NCBI GenBank assembly: GCA_016873095.1
Contig: VGYC01000003.1
Location: 32,867-96,866, forward strand
Source of the DNA: Planctomycetota bacterium
Lineage (GTDB): Bacteria > Planctomycetota > Planctomycetia > Gemmatales > Gemmataceae
DNA: 64,000 nucleotides
Direction of reading: 5' to 3'
The notes under the pieces were generated by a model that saw nothing but the letters and a program-made list of their open reading frames with translations, did no database searches and had not been told where the DNA came from. Numbering within the stretch: position 1 is the first letter of the stretch; the number at the start of each line of letters is the position of its first letter. The translations under genes were made by a program, and so were the position numbers. Positions 19,080 to 28,445 of this stretch are shown here, piece by piece.

Positions 19080-21518
19080 TCTCTGTGAAAATTCCGCGCT
19101 GGCGAAGAGCGCCTGACTGAATGCCGTCCAGGCGGCGCGGCGCGATTGCCGGGTTGCATAGTCGGCCACGAAGCGCTGCGCTGTCTTCAACTCCAGTTCC
19201 GAGGGCGAACGCGAATAGCACAGCACGAAGGCGCGGCGCAGCCTTGCCGTGTCGTCGTCACCGCTTTCCAGCAGGCGGTCGGCGAGGGCCTCGGCCTGCT
19301 TGATGACGAAGCCGTTGTTCATCATGAACAGTGATTGCGCGGGCACGGTTGTGGTCGCGCGCTCGCCGATGATCAGGCTCGGATCTGGGAAATCGAAGAT
19401 GGTCAGCATCTCCGGCAGGCCGTCGCGGACGATGGAGAGAAAAACGGTGCGATGCATGTCGGATGCGATAGGGTCGCCGCCGCCGCGCCCGCCGCGCCGG
19501 AAGCGGAAGCTGGCGTTGCCTTCGCCCCCTTGCTGCACCGAGCTGCCCTTAGGCGGCGTCAAGTCGAGCCGGCCGGCGAGTGACAGCATCGTGTCACGCA
19601 GTGCCTCGGCCTCCAGCCGACGCCTCGGCATCCGCCAGACGAGAACATTGTCCGGGTCGGCCTCGTAGTTTGCATCATCAAATCGCGAAGAAAGCTGATA
19701 GGCCCGGCTCAGGACGATGGTGCGGATCAGCTTCTTCACGGACCAGCCGTTGTCGGCGAAGCTGATGGCCAGGTGATCGAGCAGGGCCGGGTGGCTGGGC
19801 TTCTGTCCGGAGGCGCCAAAGTTGTCCGGCGTGGGAACCAGTCCTCGGCCGATCAGGTGCAGCCAGACGCGGTTGGCCATGACGCGAGCTGTCAGTGGGT
19901 TGTCGCGCGAGGCGATGAACTCGGCGAGTTCGCGCCGGCCGCTGCCGCCATTGATGGCCGGCTGCGTCGCGGTCAGCACCTGCGGGAAACCACGCGGCAC
20001 GGTCTCGCCCGGTTGTGTGAGTTCGCCGCGAATGTACAGCCGGCTGTCGGCCACGCGATAACGCTCGCGCACTCCCACCGCCAGCGGCTGCGGCGTGCCA
20101 TCGGAGTCATACAGCGCCAGCTGACTCTGCAACTGAGCGACGCGACTGTTCAACAAGATACGCTGGATGAAGGCGTTCTGTCCGGTTGCCTTCTTCATCT
20201 GCGAACGCGTATCGCTGATCTGCTTGTCGATGGCGGCACGGCGCTCGGTCGATAGCGGTTCCAGCGGAATCGTCACCTTGGCGCCGCGCGGCAAAGTCAG
20301 GTGCTGGCTCGGATGGATGTTCTGGAAGAGACGCACGGTTCCATAGCACGTCTCGGTACTCAGAAAGATTCCGGCCAGGGCGTAGTAGTCCTTCTGCGTG
20401 ATCGGGTCAAACTTGTGATCGTGGCAGCGGGCGCAGGCGACGGTCAGGCCTTGAAAAGCCTGAAAGGTTGCGTCGATCTGCTCGTCGGCGAGGTCCATCT
20501 GGAATTGCTTGCGGTTACGCTCGTCGTGCGTCTTCGGGCCGATGGCCAGGAAGCCGGTCGCGACGGTGAACGCCGCTTTCTCGTCGTCATCCTTTGGAGA
20601 CAGCAAATCGCCGGCCAGCTGCTCGCGGATGAACTGGTCATACGGCTTGTCGGCGTTGAAGGCGGCGATGACGTAATCGCGGTAGCGCCACGCGTGGGGA
20701 TAGGCGAAGTTGACGGACCGGCCGCTGGACTCGGCATAGCGGGCCACATCCAGCCAGTGCCGCCCCCAGCGCTCGCCGAACCGCGGTGACGCCAGCAAGC
20801 GATCGACCACAGCTTCAATCGCCTGGGGTTTCGCGCGCGGCTCCTTCACGAACGCCTCCACTTCCTCCGCGGTGGGCGGCAAGCCGATGAGGTCGAAATA
20901 CAGTCGGCGGAGCAAAGCGGATGGATCGGCGTCCGCGACCGGCTTCAGCCCCTTGGCCTCCAGCTGCGCCAGCAGGAAGCGGTCGATATCGCTTTTCGGC
21001 CAGGCGGTGTCCTTGACGGCGGGAACCGTCGCCGGCCTGGCTGGCTGAAAGGCCCAGAAGCGGCGGCCCTTCTCGATGTCGATCTCGTACCTGGCAACCT
21101 TGGCGCCGCCGTCGCGAGGGTCAGGGGCCCCCATGGCGATCCACTTCTCGAAGTCGGCGATCACGTCGTCGCCCAGCTTCTTCTTGGGCGGCATCTTGAG
21201 TTCCTTGGTGGCGTGCTGGATCGCCTTGAGAAGCAGGCTGGCGCGGGCATCGCCCGGGACAATGGCCGGGCCGGTGTCGCCGCCCTTGCGCAGGCCGTCG
21301 CGCGTGTCCACGACCAGGCCGCCCTTGATCTTCTTCGCCGTGGTGGCATGGCAGGAGTAGCACTCGCGGACCAGGACCGGCCGGATGCTCTTCTCGAAGA
21401 AGGCAATTTGCTCCGATGTCGCCCGGCCGCGCGGTGCTTCGTTTTCTTGCGCGCCTGACCGACCCGTGGCCACAAGTAGTGCGCCGCCGACCATCGCCAG
21501 ATGCGACCAGCTTCTCAT
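19077..21518 (-). CDS. PSCyt1-DUF1549-DUF1553 secreted protein
   Basis: 813-aa secreted protein with the planctomycete cytochrome module. A signal peptide (about residues 1-23) is followed by PSCyt1 with one heme motif CYSCH (Cys53, Cys56, His57) and VVDTRDGLRKGGDTGPAIVPGD; DUF1549 (PSCyt2) with WPKSDIDRFLLAQLEAKGL, LPPTAEEVEAFV, ERWGRHWLDVARYAES and CARCHDHKFDP (a second CxxCH); and DUF1553 (PSD1) with NPLTARVMANRVWLHLIGRGLV and LPEMLTIFDFPDPS near the end. The family is often near polysaccharide-degradation genes, but its activity is unknown. It is the first gene of a minus-strand pair with DUF1501. Confidence 0.93.
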   Translation of the reverse strand: MRSWSHLAMVGGALLVATGRSGAQENEAPRGRATSEQIAFFEKSIRPVLVRECYSCHATTAKKIKGGLVVDTRDGLRKGGDTGPAIVPGDARASLLLKAIQHATKELKMPPKKKLGDDVIADFEKWIAMGAPDPRDGGAKVARYEIDIEKGRRFWAFQPARPATVPAVKDTAWPKSDIDRFLLAQLEAKGLKPVADADPSALLRRLYFDLIGLPPTAEEVEAFVKEPRAKPQAIEAVVDRLLASPRFGERWGRHWLDVARYAESSGRSVNFAYPHAWRYRDYVIAAFNADKPYDQFIREQLAGDLLSPKDDDEKAAFTVATGFLAIGPKTHDERNRKQFQMDLADEQIDATFQAFQGLTVACARCHDHKFDPITQKDYYALAGIFLSTETCYGTVRLFQNIHPSQHLTLPRGAKVTIPLEPLSTERRAAIDKQISDTRSQMKKATGQNAFIQRILLNSRVAQLQSQLALYDSDGTPQPLAVGVRERYRVADSRLYIRGELTQPGETVPRGFPQVLTATQPAINGGSGRRELAEFIASRDNPLTARVMANRVWLHLIGRGLVPTPDNFGASGQKPSHPALLDHLAISFADNGWSVKKLIRTIVLSRAYQLSSRFDDANYEADPDNVLVWRMPRRRLEAEALRDTMLSLAGRLDLTPPKGSSVQQGGEGNASFRFRRGGRGGGDPIASDMHRTVFLSIVRDGLPEMLTIFDFPDPSLIIGERATTTVPAQSLFMMNNGFVIKQAEALADRLLESGDDDTARLRRAFVLCYSRSPSELELKTAQRFVADYATRQSRRAAWTAFSQALFASAEFSQR

Positions 21519-21696
21519 GGTAGACCTCGAGCTAGAAGTGCGGCAACTCCCGACAGTCTACCACGGATATCTTAGAAGCCAATGAGAAAATCCTTGTTCT
21601 GCCGGGCATGGACGGTGCCATGCTCACGCGGTATCTCATTCGCCGCGCAGGTTTCCGTAAGATAGACGCCGCCGCGAGTGTAAACGGAGCATCATC

Positions 21697-23058
21697 ATGC
21701 CAGCCATGGCCACGCAAGCCACCATCCGCCAGCGCTTCGAGGCGGAGTTTCCCAATGCCCGCAAGATCTTCGCGCAGGCCCAGGAAGTCTTCCCCCAGGG
21801 GGTGACGCACGACCTGCGTTACCTCGAGCCGTTTCCCATTTACATTGACCGGGCGGAAGGCGCCTACAAGTGGGACGTCGATGGCCATCGCTTCATCGAT
21901 TTCTGGTCCGGGCACGGCTCGATCCTTCTGGGACATAGCCATCCCGAGGTCGTGGGAGCGGTGCAAAAGCAAGTCGCGCGTGGCACGCATCTGGGAGCGT
22001 GCCATGAACTGGAGATCGAGTGGGGCCGCTGGGTGCAAAAGCTGATGCCGTCGGCGGAAAAGGTTCGCTTCGTGTCGTCCGGCACGGAAGCGACATTGAT
22101 GGCGTTGCGGCTGTCGCGCTTGTTCACCGGTCGTTCGAAGGTGCTGAAGTTCGCTGGCCATTTCCACGGCTGGCACGATTACCTGGTTCCGGCCGCCGAT
22201 CCACCCTATGAAGGCGCAAGCATCCCCGGCTTGCCCGCGGAAGTCGCCGGCTTCACCGTCGTCGTGCCGCCCAACGATGCGGACGCCGTCGACCGGGCGC
22301 TGGCGAGCGATCCGGATATTGGCTGCGTGATCCTTGAGCCGACGGGCGGCCATTTCGGCGCCGTGCCCATCCGCGGGCCGTTCTTGCATGCGCTGCGTGA
22401 CCTGACCAGGAAGCATGGCCGGCTGCTGATCTTTGACGAGGTCATATCCGGCTTTCGCGTGCATCCGGGCGGGGCCCAGGGACTGTACGGCATCACGCCG
22501 GATCTGACGACGCTGGCCAAGATCCTTGCCGGCGGCTTGCCCGGCGGTTGCCTGGCGGGGCGCGCCGACATCCTCGCCAGTCTGGAGTTCCGCCCCGGCA
22601 AGCCGAAGATGAAGCACCCGGGCACATTCAACGCCAACCCGCTGTCGGCGGCCGCCGGCTGCGCGACATTGCGGCTGGTTGCCACCGGCGAGCCGGTTCG
22701 CCACGCCAGCGAGATGGGCAAGCTGCTGCGGCAACGGCTCAATCGCCTCTTCGAGGAGAAGGGCTGCGACTGGGTTGCCTACGGCGAGTTCTCCGGCTGG
22801 AAGCTCTTGCCGGGCTATCGCGGGCCGCGCCCGACCGGCGACGACTTTGTTCCCTACAGCGGCGCGCTTGACAAGCTCGACGGCCCGAAGAATCCCGCGC
22901 TGACGCATGCCTTCCGCCAGGCCATGCTGCTCAACGGCGTCGACCTTGCGGGGCTGGGCGGCATGACGACGGCTGCGCACGTCGAGAGTGATATCGACAG
23001 GGCAATCGCGGCGTTCAGCAATGCGCTCGATCTGCTCCGCGAGGAGGCTTTGGCGTAA
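21697..23058 (+). CDS. Class III PLP aminotransferase (HemL-like)
   Basis: 453-aa fold-type I PLP enzyme resembling glutamate-1-semialdehyde aminomutase. Seen: [29 protein letters not shown] (about 55-84, with the glycine-rich turn), [17 protein letters not shown] (about 125-141), HFHGWHDYL (about 155-163), [12 protein letters not shown] with the cofactor Asp at 247, and [14 protein letters not shown] with the Schiff-base Lys at about 275. The HFHGWHD and SSGTEA strings are typical of the HemL/amino-acid aminomutase group. GGAG lies seven bases before ATG 21697. Neighbours are unrelated, so a heme role is not supported; a different amino substrate is as likely. Confidence 0.85.
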   Translation: MPAMATQATIRQRFEAEFPNARKIFAQAQEVFPQGVTHDLRYLEPFPIYIDRAEGAYKWDVDGHRFIDFWSGHGSILLGHSHPEVVGAVQKQVARGTHLGACHELEIEWGRWVQKLMPSAEKVRFVSSGTEATLMALRLSRLFTGRSKVLKFAGHFHGWHDYLVPAADPPYEGASIPGLPAEVAGFTVVVPPNDADAVDRALASDPDIGCVILEPTGGHFGAVPIRGPFLHALRDLTRKHGRLLIFDEVISGFRVHPGGAQGLYGITPDLTTLAKILAGGLPGGCLAGRADILASLEFRPGKPKMKHPGTFNANPLSAAAGCATLRLVATGEPVRHASEMGKLLRQRLNRLFEEKGCDWVAYGEFSGWKLLPGYRGPRPTGDDFVPYSGALDKLDGPKNPALTHAFRQAMLLNGVDLAGLGGMTTAAHVESDIDRAIAAFSNALDLLREEALA

Positions 23059-23155
23059 TATAAGTGGAAGGGCGAGGCTCGCGCCGAGTCGCAGCGCGAT
23101 CCGAGATGATTCAAGGCAGGAGACCACCGCCTCGCCATCCGGAGCTGGCAACACC

Positions 23156-24085
23156 ATGCCCCAAGACTACTACGACGTTCTCGGCGTGAAGCGCGAAGCC
23201 TCGGATGACGAGATCAAGAGGGCATACCGCAAGCTGGCGCGCGAACTGCACCCGGACCGCAATCCCGGTGACAAGAAGGCCGAGGCTCGCTTCAAGGAAG
23301 TGCAGGAAGCCTACGACGTGCTGAGCGACAAGGCCAAGAAGTCGCAGTACGACCGCTACGGCTTCGCGGGCCCGGATGGCGGCTTCCCGGGCGGCGGCCG
23401 GGCAGGCGGCGGTCCCACGTTTCACTGGGGCGGCGGCAGTGGCGGTGGCTTCCCGGGCGGCTTTCAGGTCGATCCCGAGCAGGCCGAAGAGATTCTGAGC
23501 CAGATCTTTGGCGGCGGCATGGGCGGCATGGGCGGCTTTGGCGAGCGCCGCACCGGAGGCCGAAGGCCACGCGGCAGAGAACCGGCAGTACCCGTTTCCG
23601 CCGACGTCTCCATTCCCTTCACCACTGCCGCGCTGGGCGGCAAAGTCTCGTTCCATGTGAACGACAAGGAAATCGAAGTCACGATTCCCGCCGGCGTGCA
23701 GGAAGGCAAATCGCTGCGCGTGCAGGGCCAGGGACCGGGCGGCGGCGATCTGCTCCTCAAGCTGCACATCGAGCCGCATCCGTACTTTCAGCGCGAAGGC
23801 AACAACATCATCCTCGAGGTGCCGCTGTCTCTTTCCGAGGCGGTCCTCGGCGCCAAGGTGGACGTGCCGACGCTTGCAGGCGCCAAGCTCAGCGTCACCA
23901 TCCGGCCGGGCACGGCGAGCGGTTCGCGTCTGCGGCTCAAGGAACAAGGCATCAAGGGGGGCGATCAGTTCATCGCGATCAAGGTCGTGGTCCCCGCGCC
24001 GAAGGACGAGCGCAGCCGCGAGATCGTCGAGGAGTTTGCCCGCCTCAATCCGCAAAACCCGCGCTCGGGTCCGCCGTGGGAGTAG
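23156..24085 (+). CDS. DnaJ-type co-chaperone without zinc finger (CbpA-like)
   Basis: 309-aa type II J-domain protein. The J domain (residues 1-70) has [20 protein letters not shown] and the HPD motif (His32-Pro33-Asp34) that stimulates DnaK ATPase. A Gly/Phe-rich linker (about 72-130) follows, with several GGGFPGG strings. The C-terminal substrate-binding domains (about 140-300) include [31 protein letters not shown] and [20 protein letters not shown]. The four CxxCxGxG zinc repeats of DnaJ are absent, so this resembles CbpA. GGAG precedes the ATG at 23156. No dnaK or grpE is adjacent. Confidence 0.93.
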   Translation: MPQDYYDVLGVKREASDDEIKRAYRKLARELHPDRNPGDKKAEARFKEVQEAYDVLSDKAKKSQYDRYGFAGPDGGFPGGGRAGGGPTFHWGGGSGGGFPGGFQVDPEQAEEILSQIFGGGMGGMGGFGERRTGGRRPRGREPAVPVSADVSIPFTTAALGGKVSFHVNDKEIEVTIPAGVQEGKSLRVQGQGPGGGDLLLKLHIEPHPYFQREGNNIILEVPLSLSEAVLGAKVDVPTLAGAKLSVTIRPGTASGSRLRLKEQGIKGGDQFIAIKVVVPAPKDERSREIVEEFARLNPQNPRSGPPWE

Positions 24086-24128
24086 ACCGTCCTGGGATTC
24101 AACCGTAGTGGGCGGGCCGGCGTCGAAC

Positions 24129-24701
24129 TCAGCGCAGAATCACTTCGTGCGTGGTCTGGCTTTCGGCGATCTGTTCTTGCTTGGCGTCGTTGGTGCCTGC
24201 CTGCCAGATGAAACTGCGGTCGAGGCGCAGGTTTAGCGTGCGGTTACGCGGGACGAGATGGGTTTCGCCATTGACCTTGAGGTTGACGTCCTTGCCGGAG
24301 ATGTTCCAGAAGCCGACGCGTAGCGGGCCGGTCTTGTCGTCCATCGACGCGTAGTTTCCACCAAGGGAGCGCGATTCGGTGATGGTCGGCCCCTTCTTGG
24401 TCGCGGCCATCGGCGGCTCATTGCTTTGCGAAGGGGGCGCGGCCTGCGGAGTCGCGTATGTCGGCGCCGTCGCCACGGGCAACGACACGCCACAGGCCGC
24501 GGGATATACGCCATATGTCGCTGCATAGGCCGGCGCATAGGCAACCGGATAATAGCCGTAGCCGCCGTAGTAAGCGCCCCCGTAGTAGGCGGCGCGGTAA
24601 TAACGATGATGGAAGCCCCCCCAGCGCCACCAACCGTGGGCCAGGCTGGGAATGATGAGCAGGACAAGCCCCGCGGCGAACAGTCGATGCCAGGATTTCA
24701 T
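24129..24701 (-). CDS. Secreted Gly/Tyr-rich protein of unknown function
   Basis: 190-aa protein with an N-terminal signal peptide (MKSWHRLFAAGLVLLIIPSLAHG, cut after about residue 22). Residues about 23-70 are rich in Tyr, Gly, Ala and Trp (repeated AYYGG/YGGYGYYP), then a Pro/Ala linker, and a C-terminal domain (about 110-190) containing GGNYASMDDKTGPLRVGFWN and ISGKDVNLKVNGETHLVPRN. AAGGAGG sits about 7-13 bases before the ATG at 24701, which decides the start over longer in-frame choices. Probably a cell-surface or periplasmic protein. I do not recognise a named domain. Divergent from the beta-propeller gene, with overlapping upstream regions. Confidence 0.7.
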   Translation of the reverse strand: MKSWHRLFAAGLVLLIIPSLAHGWWRWGGFHHRYYRAAYYGGAYYGGYGYYPVAYAPAYAATYGVYPAACGVSLPVATAPTYATPQAAPPSQSNEPPMAATKKGPTITESRSLGGNYASMDDKTGPLRVGFWNISGKDVNLKVNGETHLVPRNRTLNLRLDRSFIWQAGTNDAKQEQIAESQTTHEVILR

Positions 24702-24813
24702 GGCGCTTCCTCCTTGCCGATATGTACCGTTCTCGGGGCATTCTATGAAACCTGCCAGTATGATAAAGTGGCAGGGAGTTGCCTTTGTCATCCTGATGTC
24801 TCCGGGAAACTTC

Positions 24814-26091
24814 ATGAGATCACACCTGTTCACGTTGGCAGCGTTGGTCATCGCCACATTGGCCACGCCCGCACAGCAGCCCGGCCCATGGCCACAGTTT
24901 CGCGGGCCGGGAGGCATGGGGATCAGTCCTGACAAGGGTTTCCCCACTACCTGGAGCAAGACGGAAAACATCATTTACAAGGCCGCACTGCCGGGCGCGG
25001 GAGCTTCCAGCCCCATCATAGTCGGCGAGAGCATCTACCTGGCGTGCTACACCGGCTACAACGAGCCGGGCAAGCGCGGCAGCCCGGAGAGCCTCAAGCG
25101 TTTTGCCGTGTGCCTCAATCGCGCCGATGGCAAGGTCGTGTGGAAGACGGAGGTCGAGTCCAAGCTGCCGGAGCAGGATCGCATCCGCGACGATCACGGC
25201 TACGCCACCAGCACTCCCATCGCGGATGGTGAGCGGCTCTATTTCTTCTTCGGCAAGTCCGGCGTGGTTGCGTTCGACTACCAGGGCAAGCAACTCTGGC
25301 AGGCCGACGTCGGCGCGCGGCTGAGCGACTGGGGGTCGGCGGCGTCGCCGATCCTGCATGGCGACCTGGTCATCATCAATGCCAGCGTCGAAAGCGACGC
25401 GCTGGTGGGGCTGGACCGCAAGACCGGCAAGGAAACCTGGCGGGCGCGCGGCATCCGCGAATCGTGGAACACGCCCATCCTCGTCAACGTGAATGGCAAG
25501 ACCGAACTGGTGGTCGCGGTTGCGGGCAAGATCCTTGGCTTCGACCCGGACACGGGCAAGCAACTCTGGTCATGCGCCACCGACATTGGCTGGTACATGG
25601 TCCCGTGCCTGGTGGCCAGCGAGGGCGTGATCTACTGCGTGGGCGGCCGGACGGGCGGCGGACTGGCCGTCCGCGCCGGCGGCCGCGGCGACGTCACACG
25701 CAGCCACCGCCTCTGGACCATGCGCAAGGGATCCAACGTCACTTCGCCCATCCATCATCAAGGTCATCTCTACTGGATGCACGAAGGGGCGGGAGTCGCC
25801 TACTGCGCGGAAGCCGAATCCGGCAAGCTGGTCTACGAGAAGCGCATACCGCGACTGGACAATGTCTACGCGTCGGCGGTGCTGGGGGACGGCAAGCTGT
25901 ACTATGTGACGCGCGACGGCGGCACCGTCGTGCTGGCCGCCACCCCGGAATTCAAGCTGCTTGCCACCAATACGCTGCGCGAGCGCGGCGACCGCGATGA
26001 TCGTAGCGTCTTCAACGCCAGTCCGGCCCTCGCCGGCGGCCGCATCTACATCCGGTCCGACAACTTTCTGTACTGCATCGGAACGCGATGA
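24814..26091 (+). CDS. Secreted PQQ-type beta-propeller protein
   Basis: 425-aa PQQ-like (quinoprotein-type) beta-propeller. A signal peptide MRSHLFTLAALVIATLATPA (about 1-22) directs export. Propeller repeats are seen as NRADGKVVWKTEV, FDYQGKQLWQADVG, LDRKTGKETWRARG and FDPDTGKQLWSCATDIGW, each the typical D-x-x-T/Q-G-K-x-x-W pattern. The opening WPQFRGPGGMGISPDKGFP is common in planctomycete members. Whether it binds PQQ or acts as a scaffold cannot be told. Start 24814 gives the cleanest signal peptide; an in-frame ATG at 24796 is possible. It is a single gene. Confidence 0.88.
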   Translation: MRSHLFTLAALVIATLATPAQQPGPWPQFRGPGGMGISPDKGFPTTWSKTENIIYKAALPGAGASSPIIVGESIYLACYTGYNEPGKRGSPESLKRFAVCLNRADGKVVWKTEVESKLPEQDRIRDDHGYATSTPIADGERLYFFFGKSGVVAFDYQGKQLWQADVGARLSDWGSAASPILHGDLVIINASVESDALVGLDRKTGKETWRARGIRESWNTPILVNVNGKTELVVAVAGKILGFDPDTGKQLWSCATDIGWYMVPCLVASEGVIYCVGGRTGGGLAVRAGGRGDVTRSHRLWTMRKGSNVTSPIHHQGHLYWMHEGAGVAYCAEAESGKLVYEKRIPRLDNVYASAVLGDGKLYYVTRDGGTVVLAATPEFKLLATNTLRERGDRDDRSVFNASPALAGGRIYIRSDNFLYCIGTR

Positions 26092-26113
26092 GCCCATGAC
26101 GCTGGCTTGACGA

Positions 26114-26452
26114 TCATGTCAGGTCACGCGCCTGCATGCGCCGTGCCTCGGCTTGCCGGTAGCGAATGATGATGATGGGCAAGTTGATGCCCAGGACCAG
26201 GACGCCGATGAGCCCGGTAAGACCCATGCCGTACCAGACCGCGTAGGGTTGGCCCGCCAGGTAGCCGGCGACGCCACCGGCCAGCAGCACGCCGGAGGCG
26301 GCGAGCAGCAGCCACCACAACGTCAGGACTGCGGCCCTGGCCTTGCCTTGCGGGGCCAGCCAGCCGGCCAGTCCGCCGGCCAGTCCGCCCAGCACGCCAA
26401 GCATCGCGCCCGGCAGCCAGGCGTAAGAGGGATCAAACCACGGCTCGTTCAT
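26114..26452 (-). CDS. Small membrane protein, partner of DUF2089-like regulator
   Basis: 112-aa integral membrane protein with about three hydrophobic spans (roughly residues 14-32, 40-65 and 73-97) and a positively charged tail (RYRQAEARRMQARDLT), which suggests the C-terminus faces the cytoplasm. No named domain is recognised. It starts three bases after the stop of the upstream DUF2089-like gene, so the two are co-translated. This pairing suggests a membrane-associated partner or target of the regulator, but that is inference. Confidence 0.7.
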   Translation of the reverse strand: MNEPWFDPSYAWLPGAMLGVLGGLAGGLAGWLAPQGKARAAVLTLWWLLLAASGVLLAGGVAGYLAGQPYAVWYGMGLTGLIGVLVLGINLPIIIIRYRQAEARRMQARDLT

Positions 26453-26455
26453 GGG

Positions 26456-26770
26456 TCATTTCCTTTCCAGGGCGGTGCGATGCGCCTGCATGAGGTCTTT
26501 GCCCACGTGGGCCGGCAACTTGCCGTCGGCCACCAGCACGCGGAGCTTGCGCTCGAAGGGATCGTGGATGCGCGGGTCCTCGGCGGCCTGTGCCTTGGCG
26601 ATCAGCCGGTCCAGCCGGGCCCGCAAGGTCGGATACGAGACGCCGTACTCCTCCGCGAGCGCCTTGAGCGAACCGGAGGCGAGCAGGAAACGCCGCAGGA
26701 ACTGCAGGTCCTCCTCCTCCAGCGCCGCCAGCCAGGCGGGCAGCGTCGAACTCGCGGTCGTCATGGACAT
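26456..26770 (-). CDS. DUF2089-like small HTH protein
   Basis: 104-aa protein resembling the C-terminal part of DUF2089 proteins. The core LPAWLAALEEEDLQFLRRFL then ASGSLKALAEEYGVSYPTLR (about residues 10-55) contains a predicted helix-turn-helix in which LKALAEEYGVSYPTLRARLD would be the recognition unit. The remaining C-terminal half is charged and helical. ATG 26770 lies about 17 bases after the expected transcription start of a good promoter; ATG 26764 is also possible. It lacks the N-terminal zinc-binding Cys seen in longer DUF2089 proteins. Probably a transcription regulator of its own operon. Confidence 0.65.
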   Translation of the reverse strand: MSMTTASSTLPAWLAALEEEDLQFLRRFLLASGSLKALAEEYGVSYPTLRARLDRLIAKAQAAEDPRIHDPFERKLRVLVADGKLPAHVGKDLMQAHRTALERK

Positions 26771-26793
26771 CTCGCCAGCCTTTTGTTTTATTG

Positions 26794-26821
26794 ATTGTAT
26801 GATTGATTTTGTTGAAGTCAA
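26794..26821 (-). promoter_or_regulatory. Sigma-70-type promoter for the DUF2089-like operon
   Basis: Minus-strand TTGACT (26821-26816), 16-bp spacer, TACAAT (26799-26794); each hexamer matches consensus at five of six positions. The surrounding ~80 bp (26780-26855) is strongly AT-rich against the GC-rich background. The leader would be only about 20 nt. Confidence 0.65.
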
Positions 26822-26904
26822 TATTATTCAAGTGAAATTCAATTTTATTGATACGCGGCCGTCTGGCGGTGGTGTGCGCAGGGCGAGCGCCGCGCTTGCG
26901 CACC

Positions 26905-27369
26905 TCATGGCGGCTGGCCGGCTGCTGCACCGGCGCTGTCCGCTTCCAACCCACCCGCGTCGATGAAGCCCTGCAAGATGATCTGTGCCGCGAGCCGATC
27001 GCGGCGTTGCTTGCGCTTGGCGCGCGTGAGGCCGGCGCCGCGCAGATGTTCCTCGGCCTCGATGCTCGTGAAGCGCTCGTCCCAGAAGGCAACCGGCAAG
27101 CCGGTGACATCGTGAAGCCATTCGCCGTATTTGCGGGCAGCCTCGGCAAGGATGCCCTCGCGGCCGTCGTTGTGCAATGGCAGGCCAACCACCAGCAGCC
27201 CGATCTCCTCGTCGCGGACCAGGTCCTGGAAATAACGGGCGTCGCGGTCGTTGTCCTTGCGCTCAAGAGTTGCCAGAGGCGAAGCGAGGCGGCGCTCCGG
27301 GTCGCTGACGGCGAGGCCGACGCGAGCCTTGCCATAGTCGATCCCCAGCAGTCGCTTGCCCGTGCTCAC
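26905..27369 (-). CDS. ruvX: Holliday junction resolvase-like RuvX (YqgF)
   Basis: 154-aa RNase H-fold protein of the YqgF/RuvX family, implicated in pre-16S rRNA 5' processing or Holliday junction resolution. Seen: LLGIDYGKARVGLAVSDPE (about 7-25, with the first catalytic Asp), LLVVGLPLHNDGREG (about 59-73), FWDERFTSIEAE (about 94-105, Glu/Asp), and DRLAAQIILQGFID near the end with the last Asp. The GTG start at 27369 overlaps the stop of the upstream guanylyltransferase gene in a GTGA arrangement, so translation is probably coupled. Confidence 0.92.
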   Translation of the reverse strand: MSTGKRLLGIDYGKARVGLAVSDPERRLASPLATLERKDNDRDARYFQDLVRDEEIGLLVVGLPLHNDGREGILAEAARKYGEWLHDVTGLPVAFWDERFTSIEAEEHLRGAGLTRAKRKQRRDRLAAQIILQGFIDAGGLEADSAGAAAGQPP

Positions 27370-28445
27370 AGATGCTTGTCCAGACCCTTGTGCTTGAGCA
27401 GATCGACGATGCGGCGAATGCCGGCCTCCTGGGCGCGATGCGCGATCAAGATGGCGTCCCCTTCGTGAATGATGATGAGGTCTTCGACGCCGACGGTGGC
27501 GACAAATTGCCCCTCGTCGGCGACGACGATGCAGTTCCTGGTGTCGATGCCGCAATGGCCGGCGAGGACGGTGTTGCCCTCGGCGTCTTGCGGATGCAGC
27601 CGTTCGAGCGCAAGCCAGCTGCCGACGTCGTCCCAGCGAAACGGCGCGGGGACGACCCAGACCTCGCTCGCCTTTTCCATGACGGCGAAGTCGATGCTGA
27701 TCCTGGCGAGCGCCTCGTATTCACGACCGAAGGTCTCCAGCCGCGCGGAGGACGGCCAGGCGGCGGCGATGCGCTGGACGGCGGCGTGGATGGCCGGCTG
27801 CTGCCGCGCGACCTCCTTCAGGATCGCCGCGGTCCGCCAGATGAATATGCCGCTATTCCAGAGATAATCGCCGCTGGCAACCATGGTCTCGGCCACGTCG
27901 GCTTGTGGCTTCTCGCGGAAGCCCTTGACGCGGCAGATGTCCAGCCCCTGCCGACGGACGATCTCCGTGCCGCGCTGGATGTAGCCGTAGCCGGTGGCCG
28001 GATACGTGGGCGGCACGCCGATGGTGACCAGCGCGTCCGTCTTCTCCTCGGCGACGCGCAGCGCCGCCTGCACGGCGCGGGTGAACTCCTGGTATGGCTC
28101 GATGACGTGGTCGGCCGGTGTGACGACCATGATGGCGTCCGCGTCCTGGCGGGCAATCAAGGCCGCGCCCAGCGCGATGCACGGGCCGGTATCGCGTCCA
28201 CAGGGCTCGCCGACGATGTGATCTGGCGGCAGCGCCGGCAGCTGCCGCGCGGTTTCATCCCGGTAACGCTCGGCCGTGATGACCCAGGCATGCTCGGCGG
28301 GCACGACGCCTTCCAGACGGTCAAAGGCCTGCTGCAGAAGCGAGCGGCCGCCGGTCAGCGACAGGAATTGCTTGGGTCGATCCTGACGGCTCCGGGGCCA
28401 GAACCGCGTCCCGCCGCCGCCGGCCATGATCATGCCGTGTATCAT
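27366..28445 (-). CDS. Mannose-1-phosphate guanylyltransferase
   Basis: 359-aa nucleotidyltransferase that would make GDP-mannose from mannose-1-phosphate and GTP. The N-terminal signature IMAGGGGTRFWPRSRQDRPKQFL (about residues 6-28; Gly-rich loop, Arg, Pro-Lys-Gln-Phe) is diagnostic of the type II guanylyltransferase family. Later motifs: VTPADHVI, YGYIQRG, VKGFREKPQ, LWNSGIFIWR, IDFAVMEKA, and VPAPFRWDDVGSW. The protein ends soon after the catalytic domain, so the phosphomannose isomerase domain of bifunctional ManC is absent. ATG 28445 starts right before the motif. Likely feeds polysaccharide or glycan synthesis; coupled to ruvX. Confidence 0.92.
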   Translation of the reverse strand: MIHGMIMAGGGGTRFWPRSRQDRPKQFLSLTGGRSLLQQAFDRLEGVVPAEHAWVITAERYRDETARQLPALPPDHIVGEPCGRDTGPCIALGAALIARQDADAIMVVTPADHVIEPYQEFTRAVQAALRVAEEKTDALVTIGVPPTYPATGYGYIQRGTEIVRRQGLDICRVKGFREKPQADVAETMVASGDYLWNSGIFIWRTAAILKEVARQQPAIHAAVQRIAAAWPSSARLETFGREYEALARISIDFAVMEKASEVWVVPAPFRWDDVGSWLALERLHPQDAEGNTVLAGHCGIDTRNCIVVADEGQFVATVGVEDLIIIHEGDAILIAHRAQEAGIRRIVDLLKHKGLDKHL

